Positions 8,400 through 16,318 of a stretch of 17,924 nucleotides of DNA are shown here, piece after piece. The notes beneath the pieces are model-generated. The model saw nothing but the letters and a program-made list of their open reading frames with translations, was not told the DNA's origin and ran no database searches. A program made the translations under genes and the position numbers. Positions within the stretch are counted from its first letter, which is position 1. The number at the start of each line of letters is the position of its first letter. Source of the DNA: an uncultured Lachnospiraceae bacterium (GTDB taxonomy: Bacteria > Bacillota > Clostridia > Lachnospirales > Lachnospiraceae); the NCBI GenBank assembly GCA_910589265.1, contig CAJUTQ010000090.1:1-17924 (forward strand). Reading direction: 5' to 3'.

Positions 8400-9307
8400 A
8401 AAAGATAGATGCACATTTACATGTGGCACATATTATTGCAGGTTATTGCCGAAGAGGAGAACTTCGGGCTGTAGGGGGAGGGAGGGCAATGTGGGGAAAT
8501 GGCGAGGAATTCCAACTTATACCAGAGGAATACGGGGACAGCTGGAATTTTCCAGTAGAAAAGGCATTAGAGCTAATGGATGAAAACGAAGTTGAGAGAG
8601 CAGTACTGATGCATGGAAGTATGTATGGATTCCAGAATCAGTATCATTATCAAATACTTAAAAAGTATCCAGATAGGTTTTGCCCTTCCTGTACGGTAGA
8701 TCCCTTTATGACAAATCACATGGAAACAATGAGATATTATATGGAAGATTTGAAATTTCACCTGGTAAAGTTTGAGATTAGCTCTGGCGGGGGGCTAATG
8801 GGCTGCCATCCGCCCTTTTCTTTAGTCTCTGATACAATGATGGAGATTTATGAATTTATTGAAAAGAAGCAAGGTGTTTTGGCTATGGATGTGGGAGATA
8901 TTACAATGCCTAGCCATCAGCCTGAAAATTTGGAACAAATTGCTCATACCTTTCCAAGATTAAAATTGGTGATATGCCATCTCCTTGCTCCTATAGAGGA
9001 GAGAAAGGAAGAGTGGAGGGAGAGTTTAAAGCTTTTGAAAAAAGATAATGTTTGGTTTGACATTGCCGCCCTCCCTAAAATTGTAGGGACAGATATCTAT
9101 CCATATAAAAAGGTACAAAACATAGTAAAAGAGGCTATAGAATTATTAGGCTCCCATAGGCTCTTATGGGGAACAGATGCCCCTTTTGCTGCTGTTTCAG
9201 ACTCTTATGAACATTTAACCAATTATCTTGAACAAGGAGATGCTTTTACAAAAGAAGAGCTGGAAGCTATTTATTATAAGAATGCCTGCCAAGTATATTT
9301 TTCCTAA
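8396..9307 (+). CDS. Amidohydrolase-2 family metal-dependent hydrolase
   Basis: Cytoplasmic TIM-barrel hydrolase of the PF04909 type, 303 aa. The N-terminal metal motif is HLH (His7 and His9 in IDAHLH). Later conserved positions are His in LVICHLLAP and Asp in LLWGTDAPF, the expected strand-6 His and strand-8 Asp. Members of this family include sugar lactonases, 2-pyrone-4,6-dicarboxylate lactonase and non-oxidative decarboxylases. Because the gene overlaps the permease by 4 nt and is followed by a 2-hydroxyacid dehydrogenase and a sugar kinase, a lactonase or ring-opening role on the imported compound is the most economical guess. The exact substrate is not visible. RBS TAGGAGG at 8383-8389. 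Confidence 0.8.
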   Translation: MKKIDAHLHVAHIIAGYCRRGELRAVGGGRAMWGNGEEFQLIPEEYGDSWNFPVEKALELMDENEVERAVLMHGSMYGFQNQYHYQILKKYPDRFCPSCTVDPFMTNHMETMRYYMEDLKFHLVKFEISSGGGLMGCHPPFSLVSDTMMEIYEFIEKKQGVLAMDVGDITMPSHQPENLEQIAHTFPRLKLVICHLLAPIEERKEEWRESLKLLKKDNVWFDIAALPKIVGTDIYPYKKVQNIVKEAIELLGSHRLLWGTDAPFAAVSDSYEHLTNYLEQGDAFTKEELEAIYYKNACQVYFS

Positions 9308-9443
9308 ATACCTATGCTATACATTTGCGCCGTCATAGAAAAGTGTGTATGTAAGAGGAAGATATTTACAGTAAATGAGTGGGGGAAGCCTTTCAAAAGG
9401 GCATAAATTATGGATACCCCAAGGGTAATAAGAAAGGAGCGCC

Positions 9444-10433
9444 ATGAAAAAAATTGTTTCGTTTTTTGGGGATAAATCAGAAATTTTCTATCAATTAAAT
9501 GACAGAGCAAAGGAATATGCAAAGTCTTTGAATATGGAATACCGCTGGGTTCCCCAGCTTCCCTTTTCGGAAGAGAATGTAATCAAAGAGCTTCAGAATG
9601 CAGATGCTGGTATCATTGACATAGAGCCATATGGGGAATCTATTTTCAGCCAAATAAAAGACAGTGGAAAGCTATTAGTGCGTTTTGGAGTAGGATATGA
9701 TAAAGTAGACTTAAAATCAGCAAGCAAAAACGGCATAGCTGTGGCTAGGACAACAGGGGCTAATACGACGGCTGTTGCGGAGATGGCGTTGACCCTCATG
9801 CTTTCTTGCAAAAGAAGAATTAGTAAATATCAGGCTAGGGCAAAGGCAGGGGAGTGGGTTAAGGATATTGGAAATGAAATTATTGGATCCACGGTAGGAA
9901 TTATTGGATATGGTTGTATTGGCCAGCGTCTGGCAAAGCTTCTTAGAGGTTTTGACTGTCGGATTTTAGCTTATGATCCCTTTCCAAAGAAAGAAATAAT
10001 GGAGAGGGATGGAGTGGAGCTTGTAACACTAGAGGAACTATTTTGCCAAGGGGATGTCATTAGCATTCATGTGCCTTACACAGAAAAAACCCATCATATG
10101 GTGAATAGTAAGACTTTAAAGATGATGAAACCAACTGCTGTCATTATTAATACTGCCAGGGGAAATATTATTGATGAGAAAGCGCTGTATGAAGCCTTAA
10201 AGTCTGGAGAAATTGCAGGAGCAGGCATGGATGTATTTGCAAAAGAGCCTTTGCCTATTGATTCTCCCCTTTTAACATTGGAAAATGCAGTTATTACTCC
10301 CCACGTATCCAGCCAGACAGTGGAATCTTTGTGGAATATTTATAAAATGGCAATAGATATCAGTGCTGACTTTTTTGAAGGGAAGGGTTCGCCTCACATT
10401 TTGAACCAAGATTATAAAGAACCCACTGGATAG
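9444..10433 (+). CDS. D-2-hydroxyacid dehydrogenase (NAD-dependent, phosphoglycerate dehydrogenase-like)
   Basis: Soluble oxidoreductase that interconverts a 2-hydroxyacid and a 2-keto acid. The Rossmann motif is GYGCIG (155-160), with Asp178 at the end of the second strand (AYDPF), favouring NAD over NADP. The catalytic triad is Arg239 (NTARGN), Glu268 (AKEPLP) and His287 (TPHVS), all present. Length 329 aa is usual for the family. It begins 136 nt after the amidohydrolase with its own RBS (GAAAGGAG at 9432-9439). I found no clear promoter or terminator in that gap, so it is likely part of the same transcript. In context it may act on a sugar acid or on hydroxypyruvate/2-ketogluconate-like intermediates; phosphoglycerate itself is less likely because the serine-pathway enzyme is normally not in a sugar operon. 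Confidence 0.87.
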   Translation: MKKIVSFFGDKSEIFYQLNDRAKEYAKSLNMEYRWVPQLPFSEENVIKELQNADAGIIDIEPYGESIFSQIKDSGKLLVRFGVGYDKVDLKSASKNGIAVARTTGANTTAVAEMALTLMLSCKRRISKYQARAKAGEWVKDIGNEIIGSTVGIIGYGCIGQRLAKLLRGFDCRILAYDPFPKKEIMERDGVELVTLEELFCQGDVISIHVPYTEKTHHMVNSKTLKMMKPTAVIINTARGNIIDEKALYEALKSGEIAGAGMDVFAKEPLPIDSPLLTLENAVITPHVSSQTVESLWNIYKMAIDISADFFEGKGSPHILNQDYKEPTG

Positions 10434-10452
10434 ATTTGGAAAAGGAGGTTAT

Positions 10453-11991
10453 ATGAGGTATTATCTTGGCTTAGACAATGGAGGTACAGCCACTAAGGCT
10501 GCTATTTTTGACGAGAGGGGAAAAGAAGTGGCAACAGCCAAAATGGATACAGCTATGCTTGTGCCAAAGGCTGGTTTTACTGAACGGGATATGGGGGAAA
10601 TGTGGGAGGCAAATTGCCAGGTAATCCAAGAAGCCCTAACAAAATCTGGAGTTCAGGGAGAGGAAATTGCCTGTATAGCTGTCTGCGGCCATGGAAAGGG
10701 ACTATATCTTTGGGGAAAAGATGAAAGACCCGTGCGCAATGGAATAATTTCTACGGATAATAGAGCATGGCGTTATCCTTTGCAGTGGAAAAAGGATAAG
10801 ACAGAGGACAAAGTATTTGAGAGGTCCTGCCAGCATATTCTCAGCAGTCAGCCAGTTTCTCTTTTGGCATGGCTAAAGGATCATGAGCCAGAAGCCTTAG
10901 AAAAGACTCAATGGATTTTTGCCTGTAAAGATTATGTGCGGTTTTGCCTGACAGGAGAAGCTTTTGCAGAGCGCACTGATTATTCAGGCTGTAATCTGGT
11001 AAACCTCCATACAGGAGAATATGATCAAGAGCTTTTGGATTTATTTGGTCTTTCCCAGTGTATGGAAAAACTTCCCCCTCTTCGATATTCTACGGATATT
11101 TGTGGTTATATTACAGAAGAGGTGGCTAAGAAGACAGGACTTCATGTAGGAACCCCTGTAGCTGGAGGGGCCTTTGATATTGACGCCTGCGCTCTTGCAG
11201 TGGGGGTGACAGATGAAGAACATGCCTGTATGATCGCAGGAACATGGAGTATTAACGAATACATAGGACGAGAGCCTGTCATAGATGGAAGTGTGATGAT
11301 GAATTCTTTCTTCTGTCTGCCAGGATATTATTTGATAGAAGAGTGCAGCCCAACGTCGGCTGGAAATAATGAGTGGTTTATGAAAACGCTCCTTCCAGAG
11401 ATAAAGGAGGAATGCAAAAAAAATGGAACAAATATTTATGAACAGATGAACGCCTGGGTGGAGGAAATTCCTCCAGAGGAATTGTGCCCCATATTTCTGC
11501 CCTTTCTAATGGCAAGCAATGTACATCCCAATGCTAGGGGAAGTTTTGTGGGGATTAGTAACTTTCATACGAGAAAGCATTTATTAAGAAGTGTATACGA
11601 GGGTATTGCTTTTAGCCATCGATACCATTTGGAGAGGCTATTAAAGACGAGAAAAAAACCTCCAAAATCTATTCGCCTAGCTGGAGGAGCCGCTCGCTCT
11701 CCCGTTTGGACGCAGATGTTTGCAGATGTTATGAAGCTGCCAGTAGAGAGTGTGCAGGTAAAGGAGACAGGAGCTTTTGGATGCGCCTTGATTAGTGCGG
11801 TTGCCTGCAAAGATTATCCAGATATTTCTAAGGCTGTGGCACATATGTGTCAAATAGTAGAGCCTGTATTTCCGGACACAAAGAGAACAGCTATTTACGA
11901 TGAAAAATATGAATTATACAGTAAGACAATCCATGCGCTGGACGGGCTGTGGGATTCTATACAGGCATATGAAGACAGGCATTCCTTCTAA
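10453..11991 (+). CDS. FGGY carbohydrate kinase, L-xylulose kinase (LyxK)-like
   Basis: ATP-dependent sugar kinase of the FGGY family, 512 aa, cytoplasmic. The phosphate-binding start LGLDNGGTATKAAIFD is at residues 5-20. The likely catalytic base is Asp242 in GGAFDIDAC, and the second ATP-domain motif is RLAGGAARSPVW near residue 407. Several blocks recall E. coli LyxK (L-xylulose/3-keto-L-gulonate kinase): GKGLYLWGKDERPVRNGIIS, QPVSLLAWLKDHEPE and ECSPTSAGNNEWF against the corresponding LyxK stretches as I remember them. This points to a ketopentose or keto-sugar-acid substrate, but FGGY specificity is hard to infer. A near-perfect RBS (AAAGGAGG at 10441-10448) lies 19 nt after the dehydrogenase stop, so the two genes are one transcription unit. 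It ends in the bidirectional terminator. Confidence 0.87.
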   Translation: MRYYLGLDNGGTATKAAIFDERGKEVATAKMDTAMLVPKAGFTERDMGEMWEANCQVIQEALTKSGVQGEEIACIAVCGHGKGLYLWGKDERPVRNGIISTDNRAWRYPLQWKKDKTEDKVFERSCQHILSSQPVSLLAWLKDHEPEALEKTQWIFACKDYVRFCLTGEAFAERTDYSGCNLVNLHTGEYDQELLDLFGLSQCMEKLPPLRYSTDICGYITEEVAKKTGLHVGTPVAGGAFDIDACALAVGVTDEEHACMIAGTWSINEYIGREPVIDGSVMMNSFFCLPGYYLIEECSPTSAGNNEWFMKTLLPEIKEECKKNGTNIYEQMNAWVEEIPPEELCPIFLPFLMASNVHPNARGSFVGISNFHTRKHLLRSVYEGIAFSHRYHLERLLKTRKKPPKSIRLAGGAARSPVWTQMFADVMKLPVESVQVKETGAFGCALISAVACKDYPDISKAVAHMCQIVEPVFPDTKRTAIYDEKYELYSKTIHALDGLWDSIQAYEDRHSF

Positions 11992-11996
11992 TAAAT

Positions 11997-12053
11997 AAAG
12001 AGCTGTTACATCAAAGAAAAAGGGTCATTCATTTTCTTTGTAACAGTTCTTTG
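11997..12053. terminator. Bidirectional terminator between kinase and GntR genes
   Basis: AAAGAGCTGTTACA..AAAGAAAA (11997-12020) pairs with TTTTCTTTGTAACAGTTCTTTG (12032-12053), a long stem with A-runs on one side and T-runs on the other. It serves both the plus-strand kinase gene and the minus-strand regulator that ends at 12060. Confidence 0.75.
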
Positions 12054-12059
12054 TTTATG

Positions 12060-12704
12060 CTATGTAGAATAGAAGAAATCCATAGCTGCATTCCGGCATC
12101 CTGCCACATGGGTGCGCAGCTTTGTGGCAGCCTGCTCTATATCTTGAGTCAATAGACAGTCTAGAATTTCTATATGTTCTTTACGGGCTTCTTGTAAATG
12201 GTCTTTGTTTTGGGTGCTGCAAACAATAATCCGCATGTTTTTATCAAATATTTTTTTCATCATGTCAATAATATAGGCATTATTGCAATAGCTTATCATT
12301 TCTAAATGCATGGCAGTATCGGTCTGATAGCCATGTTCAATAGAAAGCATATCAGATTGAAATATTTCCTTCCATTTTATTAGCTCCTCATGAGGAATAT
12401 TTGGACTAGCCAGTTTCAGGGCAATGGGTTCAATTTCCATACGAGCCTGAAAAATTTGGACAATATCGCTAAGAAGAATATCCGTCACTAAGATTCCCTT
12501 TTTAGGAACAATGTGGAGAAATCCCTCCATTTCCAGAATACTAATAGCCTCTCTAATAGGAGTACGACTAAACCCTAGTTCTGAGGCAAGCTGGGCTTCA
12601 TTCAGCATACTTCCAGGGGGGTACTCACAATGGACGATTTTTTCTTTTAAGATAGAGTAAGCCTGTAGTTTTAGGTTTTGTTTTGTCTCCCTTGTCGTTG
12701 TCAT
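12060..12704 (-). CDS. GntR-family transcriptional regulator with FCD domain
   Basis: Cytoplasmic DNA-binding regulator, 214 aa. The N-terminal winged helix (about 12-78) shows the family pattern: YPPGSMLNEAQLASELGFSR, TPIREAISILEMEGF, KKGILVTD. The C-terminal all-helical FCD effector domain (about 85-205) has the expected polar positions Asp/His in TDTAMHLEM, His in KEHIEIL and His in LRTHVAGC, which in this family usually bind a metal and a carboxylate ligand such as a sugar acid. It is convergent with the sugar operon and most likely controls it. Its own promoter carries a perfect inverted repeat over the -10, suggesting autoregulation. Spacing from GGGAG to the ATG is long (about 12 nt), so translation may be weak. 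FCD regulators often respond to hydroxy or keto acids, in agreement with the dehydrogenase and hydrolase next door. Confidence 0.9.
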   Translation of the reverse strand: MTTTRETKQNLKLQAYSILKEKIVHCEYPPGSMLNEAQLASELGFSRTPIREAISILEMEGFLHIVPKKGILVTDILLSDIVQIFQARMEIEPIALKLASPNIPHEELIKWKEIFQSDMLSIEHGYQTDTAMHLEMISYCNNAYIIDMMKKIFDKNMRIIVCSTQNKDHLQEARKEHIEILDCLLTQDIEQAATKLRTHVAGCRNAAMDFFYST

Positions 12705-12748
12705 TGGTGGTAAAAGCTCCCATTTCTTAAAAATATGTTGTATGGATC

Positions 12749-12783
12749 TAGTATATTATACTATATGAGGAAAAAAATCACAA
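12749..12783 (-). promoter_or_regulatory. GntR promoter with 7-1-7 perfect inverted-repeat operator
   Basis: On the minus strand, TTGTGA (12783-12778) and TATAAT (12760-12755) are 17 bp apart, a near-consensus sigma-A promoter. TAGTATA-T-TATACTA (12749-12763) is a perfect inverted repeat covering the -10, the right size for a GntR/FCD dimer site. The right half extended (TATACTATA, 12757-12765) recurs over the sugar-operon promoter and upstream of 13347. Confidence 0.65.
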
Positions 12784-12896
12784 GTAATCAAAATATATTT
12801 CATATGAAGACTAAAAAGGAAATTTTTTTAGAAATTAAGAGCTTGTTTAAGTGTATTGGATAAATAGGTTCCCTTTTTTAATTTTTATAGAAATTG

Positions 12897-12963
12897 TTGC
12901 TAGTGGTGCATAGATATACTATAATAGAAATATCTTTTTCTTAGGAGATAGTGTTATAGTATA
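12897..12963 (+). promoter_or_regulatory. Promoter with paired operator-like motifs upstream of oxidoreductase
   Basis: TTGCTA (12897-12902) and TATAAT (12920-12925) are 17 bp apart. TATACTATAA (12915-12924) overlaps this -10, and its exact reverse complement TTATAGTATA lies at 12954-12963, giving a 10-bp perfect inverted repeat with 29 bp between the arms (centres about 39 bp apart). The motif is shared with the GntR and sugar-operon promoters, so the gene pair downstream may belong to the same regulon. Confidence 0.5.
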
Positions 12964-13073
12964 AGAAAAACATAAATTTTAAGAAAAGCGAGAGAAACTA
13001 TTATAAGATATTGCTTGTATACCTTTTAGTTTTAGTTCGTACATTCCATCATATAATGGAGGAGTTTCTCACA

Positions 13074-13235
13074 ATGGAATATATGATGAAGATAATCTAG
13101 GGTGGGGAGGCAGCAGTAGGGATTGTTACATGTAAGGACATACTTGGCTTAGTACTGGAATCTGGTTCTTTCAACACTTTACTAGAGAACACTCGTATTG
13201 CTGTATCAGAACGCCATGAAAGGATGGTTTTATGA
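13074..13235 (+). pseudogene. Small ORF broken by one TAG
   Basis: An ATG at 13074 is preceded by GGAGGAG (13058-13064) at good spacing, but the frame stops after eight codons at TAG 13098-13100. The same frame then stays open for 44 codons and looks protein-like (GIVTCKDILGLVLESGSFNT, LLENTRIAVSERHERMV) to TGA 13233-13235. I do not recognise it. It could be a fragment of a lost gene or a leader; the good RBS hints that it was once translated. Confidence 0.3.
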
Positions 13236-13346
13236 TGGCTGAAAATGAAAAGGTATTTGATAGATGAAAGAAAACAAATAGTAAATAACTGATTTGGGCG
13301 TATTTTCATTGGAAAAAGTAAAGGAGAGAAAGGCAGGAGTAAAAAA

Positions 13347-14327
13347 ATGAAAACCTATTGTTGGGCAATATTAGGATGTGGAACTATGGGAAATCAGTTT
13401 GCCAAGGCAATGAAAAAAGAGGGAAGAAATCTCTATGGCGTTGCCAATCGAACATATGAAAATGCCCTTTCCTTTGGAAAAAAGTATAATATACCCAAGG
13501 TATATGAAAATATTCAAGACTTGTTCATAGATGAGCAGGTAGATATTATATATATATGTACACCCCATAATACCCACATACAATATTTAAGAGAGGCATT
13601 AAGCCATGGAAAGCATGTTCTTTGTGAAAAGTCCATAACATTACATGCAGGGGAGTTGGAGGAAGCCAGGAAAATAGCAGAGGAAAATCAAGTTGTTTTG
13701 GCAGAAGCAATGACGATTTATCATATGCCTCTTTATAAAAAACTACAGGAGTTAATGAAGAATGGGGATTTTGGTCCGCTTAGAATGATTCAGATGAATT
13801 TTGGCAGTTATAAAGAGTACAATATGAATAACCGCTTTTTTAATCCAGCATTAGCTGGAGGCGCTTTACTGGACATTGGCATATATGCCCTTTCCTTTAT
13901 TAGGTGGTTTATGGAGGATACACCAGATCAAGTATTGTCTCAAGTAAAATTTGCCCCTAGCGGTGTTGATGAACAGGCAGGCATTCTGCTTATGAATCCT
14001 GCTGGAGAAATGGCCACTGTGGCCCTTACCCTTCATGCAAAGCAGCCAAAGAGGGGCATCGTATCTTTTGATAAGGCGTATATTGAGATTGATGAATATC
14101 CAAGAGGGGAAAAGGCAGTGATTACGTATACAGAGGATAACAGTCAAAAAGTTGTGGAATGGGGAAAAACAGAGGATGCCCTAAGGTATGAAATCTGTGA
14201 TATGGAACAGGCTGTATCGGGAGGAAAGAATGAGATGCATTTGGATTATACAGGGGATGTCATGTCCATCATGACGAAGATAAGAAAAACATGGGGGTTA
14301 TCTTACCCCGAAGAAAGAGAACAATAG
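13347..14327 (+). CDS. Gfo/Idh/MocA-family NAD(P)-dependent oxidoreductase
   Basis: Soluble dehydrogenase, 326 aa, acting on a sugar, inositol or similar polyol. The N-terminal Rossmann fold has GCGTMG (10-15), then a strand with YICTPHNTHIQY and the conserved CEKS (93-96), where Glu94-Lys95 is the family EK(P) motif. In the C-terminal domain GGALLDIGIYAL carries Asp176 and Tyr180 of the usual catalytic DxGxY. The variant EKS in place of EKP is seen in many trans-dihydrodiol-dehydrogenase-like members. It is followed 12 nt later by the PPC-domain gene, forming a two-gene unit. The shared operator motif upstream suggests that it works with the sugar operon, perhaps oxidising or epimerising the imported compound, but this is inference. 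Confidence 0.88.
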   Translation: MKTYCWAILGCGTMGNQFAKAMKKEGRNLYGVANRTYENALSFGKKYNIPKVYENIQDLFIDEQVDIIYICTPHNTHIQYLREALSHGKHVLCEKSITLHAGELEEARKIAEENQVVLAEAMTIYHMPLYKKLQELMKNGDFGPLRMIQMNFGSYKEYNMNNRFFNPALAGGALLDIGIYALSFIRWFMEDTPDQVLSQVKFAPSGVDEQAGILLMNPAGEMATVALTLHAKQPKRGIVSFDKAYIEIDEYPRGEKAVITYTEDNSQKVVEWGKTEDALRYEICDMEQAVSGGKNEMHLDYTGDVMSIMTKIRKTWGLSYPEEREQ

Positions 14328-14339
14328 GGAGGAAAGGTT

Positions 14340-14759
14340 ATGGAATATAGAACCTGTGGAAAAACAATCATTGCAAGAATAGATAAAGGGGAAGAAATAC
14401 TAGAACAGGTAAAAGAGATTGCCTTAAAAGAAAATATAAAACTGGCCAGCATACAAGCGCTAGGAGCAGTTAATGAGTTTACAATAGGTGTATTTAAGAC
14501 AGATGAGAAAAAATATGTTGCAAAGGATTGTAAAGGAAACTTTGAAATTGTATCTTTGACAGGAACAATTAATACAATGAATGAGGAATTTTACTGCCAT
14601 GTACATATGAGTGCAGGAAATGAAAAAGGAGAAGTTTTTGGGGGACATTTAAATAAGGCAATGGTCAGTGCGACATGCGAAATGGTCATCTATATTATAG
14701 ATGGAAAGATAGATAGATACTATGATGAACAGATAGGATTAAATTTGTTGAAATTTTAG
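14340..14759 (+). CDS. PPC/DUF296-domain protein
   Basis: Single-domain protein of 139 aa matching the PPC (DUF296, PF03479) fold: a start with GKTIIARIDKGEEILEQVKE, then ASIQALGAVNEFTIGVFKT, IVSLTGTIN, CHVHMSAG and GGHLNKAMVSATCEMVIY. His87, His89 and His103 are conserved in this family and could bind a metal. Bacterial single-domain PPC proteins form trimers and have no settled function; the plant AT-hook versions bind DNA, but no AT-hook is present here. The RBS GGGAGG lies at 14326-14331. The tight coupling to a Gfo/Idh/MocA oxidoreductase suggests a metabolic rather than a DNA-binding role. Confidence 0.85.
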   Translation: MEYRTCGKTIIARIDKGEEILEQVKEIALKENIKLASIQALGAVNEFTIGVFKTDEKKYVAKDCKGNFEIVSLTGTINTMNEEFYCHVHMSAGNEKGEVFGGHLNKAMVSATCEMVIYIIDGKIDRYYDEQIGLNLLKF

Positions 14760-14761
14760 AA

Positions 14762-14791
14762 ATATTAAGGGAATATCTTATTCCTAAATAT
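14762..14791 (+). terminator. Hairpin after PPC gene
   Basis: ATATT/AATAT and GGGAATA/TATTCCT arms around a TCT loop begin two bases after the PPC stop codon. There is no clear T-run, so termination would be weak. The hairpin sits exactly at the junction with the decayed defence block. Confidence 0.35.
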
Positions 14792-15330
14792 ACAGCCAAA
14801 TCATCAACTATCGAATAGAAAGCATTCTTATCAATTATAGCCTGCTCAATGTTACTTAACATTCGCTTGATGTTGGATACTATTTTACAAGTTTCATTTC
14901 CTTTAACAGGTATTTCAGAAATAATATTGTAGGCTGAATCCTTTTCTATAATGACATATTTAGCAATAGAAGAGTATAACCATGCTGTATCTGTAGTGAT
15001 TTTTGCAATGGGCGTTTGAGGTATATAAGTGTACTCCACTCCATTAGCAGATAATTCATCTGCGCCTATTTTTGCATTATCAATACTAAATCGGAGCAAT
15101 GCAGATTTTTTGGTAGGGTCAATATATTTCAAGGGTTCAGTTACCCAGTTAGTAGCCGTAGGTGATAGTCAAATGGATATGCTCCACGCCAAATATAGAT
15201 AGATTGCTTTTCATCACCTACTACAAATGTTTCAATTTTCAATGTATCACATAGATACATAAAAAGTTTGTGCATAGATTTATGTAGATGATTTTCTGGC
15301 TCTTCAATTAAAAAGAGCGTTATCTTTTTC
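14790..15330 (-). pseudogene. UvrD-like helicase remnant (GajB-like), fused to upstream ATPase
   Basis: The minus strand reads KLFMYLCDTLKIETF, then VVGDEKQSIYIWRGAYP, which is the UvrD/Rep superfamily-1 helicase motif around GDxxQSIY. After a frame break and probable internal deletion near 15130, it continues as KKSALLRFSIDNAKIGADEL, GVEYTYIPQTPIAKITTDTA and DDLAVYLGI, a pattern I recall from UvrD-like partners of OLD nucleases. The Walker A end and the C-terminal helicase motifs are absent. Size and content fit a Gabija GajB homologue reduced to about a third. It cannot be functional. Confidence 0.6.
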
Positions 15331-15883
15331 TCTGTATTTTCATCTGTAAGAATATCAAAAATTGAATAAGCCAGTAATTTCTTACGCCCCCAGTAGGATA
15401 TAAATTTTCATCATCATTTTGCTTGATATAGGGAATGATATTTGAATAGAATCCTTTTTCTGCAATCTCAGATTTCATGGATACCGAAATTCCTACATCA
15501 CGAAACTTTTGATATTCTGGGGTGAGCCTACTCTCAAATTCTTTAATTCCAGACAATGATAATATATGGTTGTTTAATTCGTCAACTGTTTTTTGAACAT
15601 TCGCTAATGTAGCTTTGCCGTCATCCTTTTCATTTTTTATTAGTATGGCTTACATTCTTCTTGAATAAGGAATAGAAATCAACATACAAGTCAAAATAAA
15701 TTACATTAAATACAGAGTCTACAAGATTTAACTTACGAATGTCTTTATCAAACACATACCCCAGTACATATAAAAAATTAGTTTTGCCAACATCATTCAA
15801 CCCAAGGAAAATATTCTTAGTTAGATAAAGTCAATTCCATATCTTCGAAGTTTCTAAAATTTTTTTATACTTTCAAATTTCAT
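15265..15883 (-). pseudogene. OLD-family ATPase/nuclease remnant (GajA-like)
   Basis: The start at 15883 (MKFESIKKF) is followed by a TAG, a frameshift, and then NIFLGLNDVGKTNFLY, the ABC/OLD-type Walker A. FDKDIRKLNLVDS is joined to FNVIYFDLYVDFYSLFKK by a probable deletion. In another frame come LANVQKTVDELNNHILSLSG, FESRLTPEYQKFRDVGISV and YIKQNDDENLYPTGG, and after one more shift LLAYSIFDIL and the Walker B ITLFLIEEPENHLHKSM. The sequence then jumps straight into a helicase segment, so the TOPRIM nuclease half is gone. The start overlaps the end of the AbiEii remnant by 11 nt, showing that the two were once translationally coupled. Confidence 0.65.
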
Positions 15884-16318
15884 AATGCCCCCATCCACTA
15901 TTTACTGTCCATTCTTTTTGCCACTCGTCTTCATTCACAATCGCATCAAATACTGGCTCAAGAAAAGTCCGAATATCATCAATCACAATAGCAAACTCAA
16001 GTGTATGATCCTTAATATTCTTCAAGAAATATTTCCATCGTTTCTGCATATCCTCATCTTCGGCAAGTGAAACAATCCGTTTGAAGTTATCCTTATCATA
16101 GGGCGTTCCACGCCGCTGCAAGGTTTCAAAAATTGCCGTCTGCAATCTTGCTCCATCAAAATCAAAAGCTCCTGCCAGATAATAAATATCATAAAAATCT
16201 TTCATTCTACTTGTCAGTTCCAATCGTTGCAAGATAGCATCAAACTTTTCGTCTATGGTACTTTCAAGAGAGTAGGTCATAATTACAGGAGCTTCAAAGC
16301 CTGGATGTTGTGTATTGA
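15873..16318 (-). pseudogene. AbiEii toxin C-terminal part, frameshifted from its head
   Basis: Beginning just after a frameshift, the frame reads TQHPGFEAPVIMTYSLESTI, then EKFDAILQRLELTSRMKDFY, DIYYLAGAFDFDG and LQRRGTPYDKDNF, the conserved C-terminal half of AbiEii/AbiGii nucleotidyltransferase toxins (the EKFxA and R-KDxYDIY blocks). It ends at 15873. The nominal Met start at 16280 is inside the domain, so no functional start exists. The frameshift is best placed at the T-run 16319-16322 (AAAA on the coding strand), a likely slippage site: adding or removing one base there rejoins this frame to the upstream ORF. Confidence 0.7.

Larger units (their letters stand above)
12770..13346. other. 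Long spacer between GntR and oxidoreductase genes
   Basis: About 640 bp separate the GntR start from the oxidoreductase. Contents: the GntR promoter, a 10-bp palindrome TTCATATGAA (12799-12808), a plus-strand promoter (12897-12925), two facing copies of the TATACTATAA motif, and a broken small ORF (13074-13235). The oxidoreductase has its own RBS (AGGAGA near 13321, GGCAGGAG at 13332-13339). Confidence 0.5.

Noticed and set aside
15320..15556. Independent 78-codon gene
   Set aside because: Its sequence continues the OLD ATPase remnant and changes frame at the end; it is a fragment.
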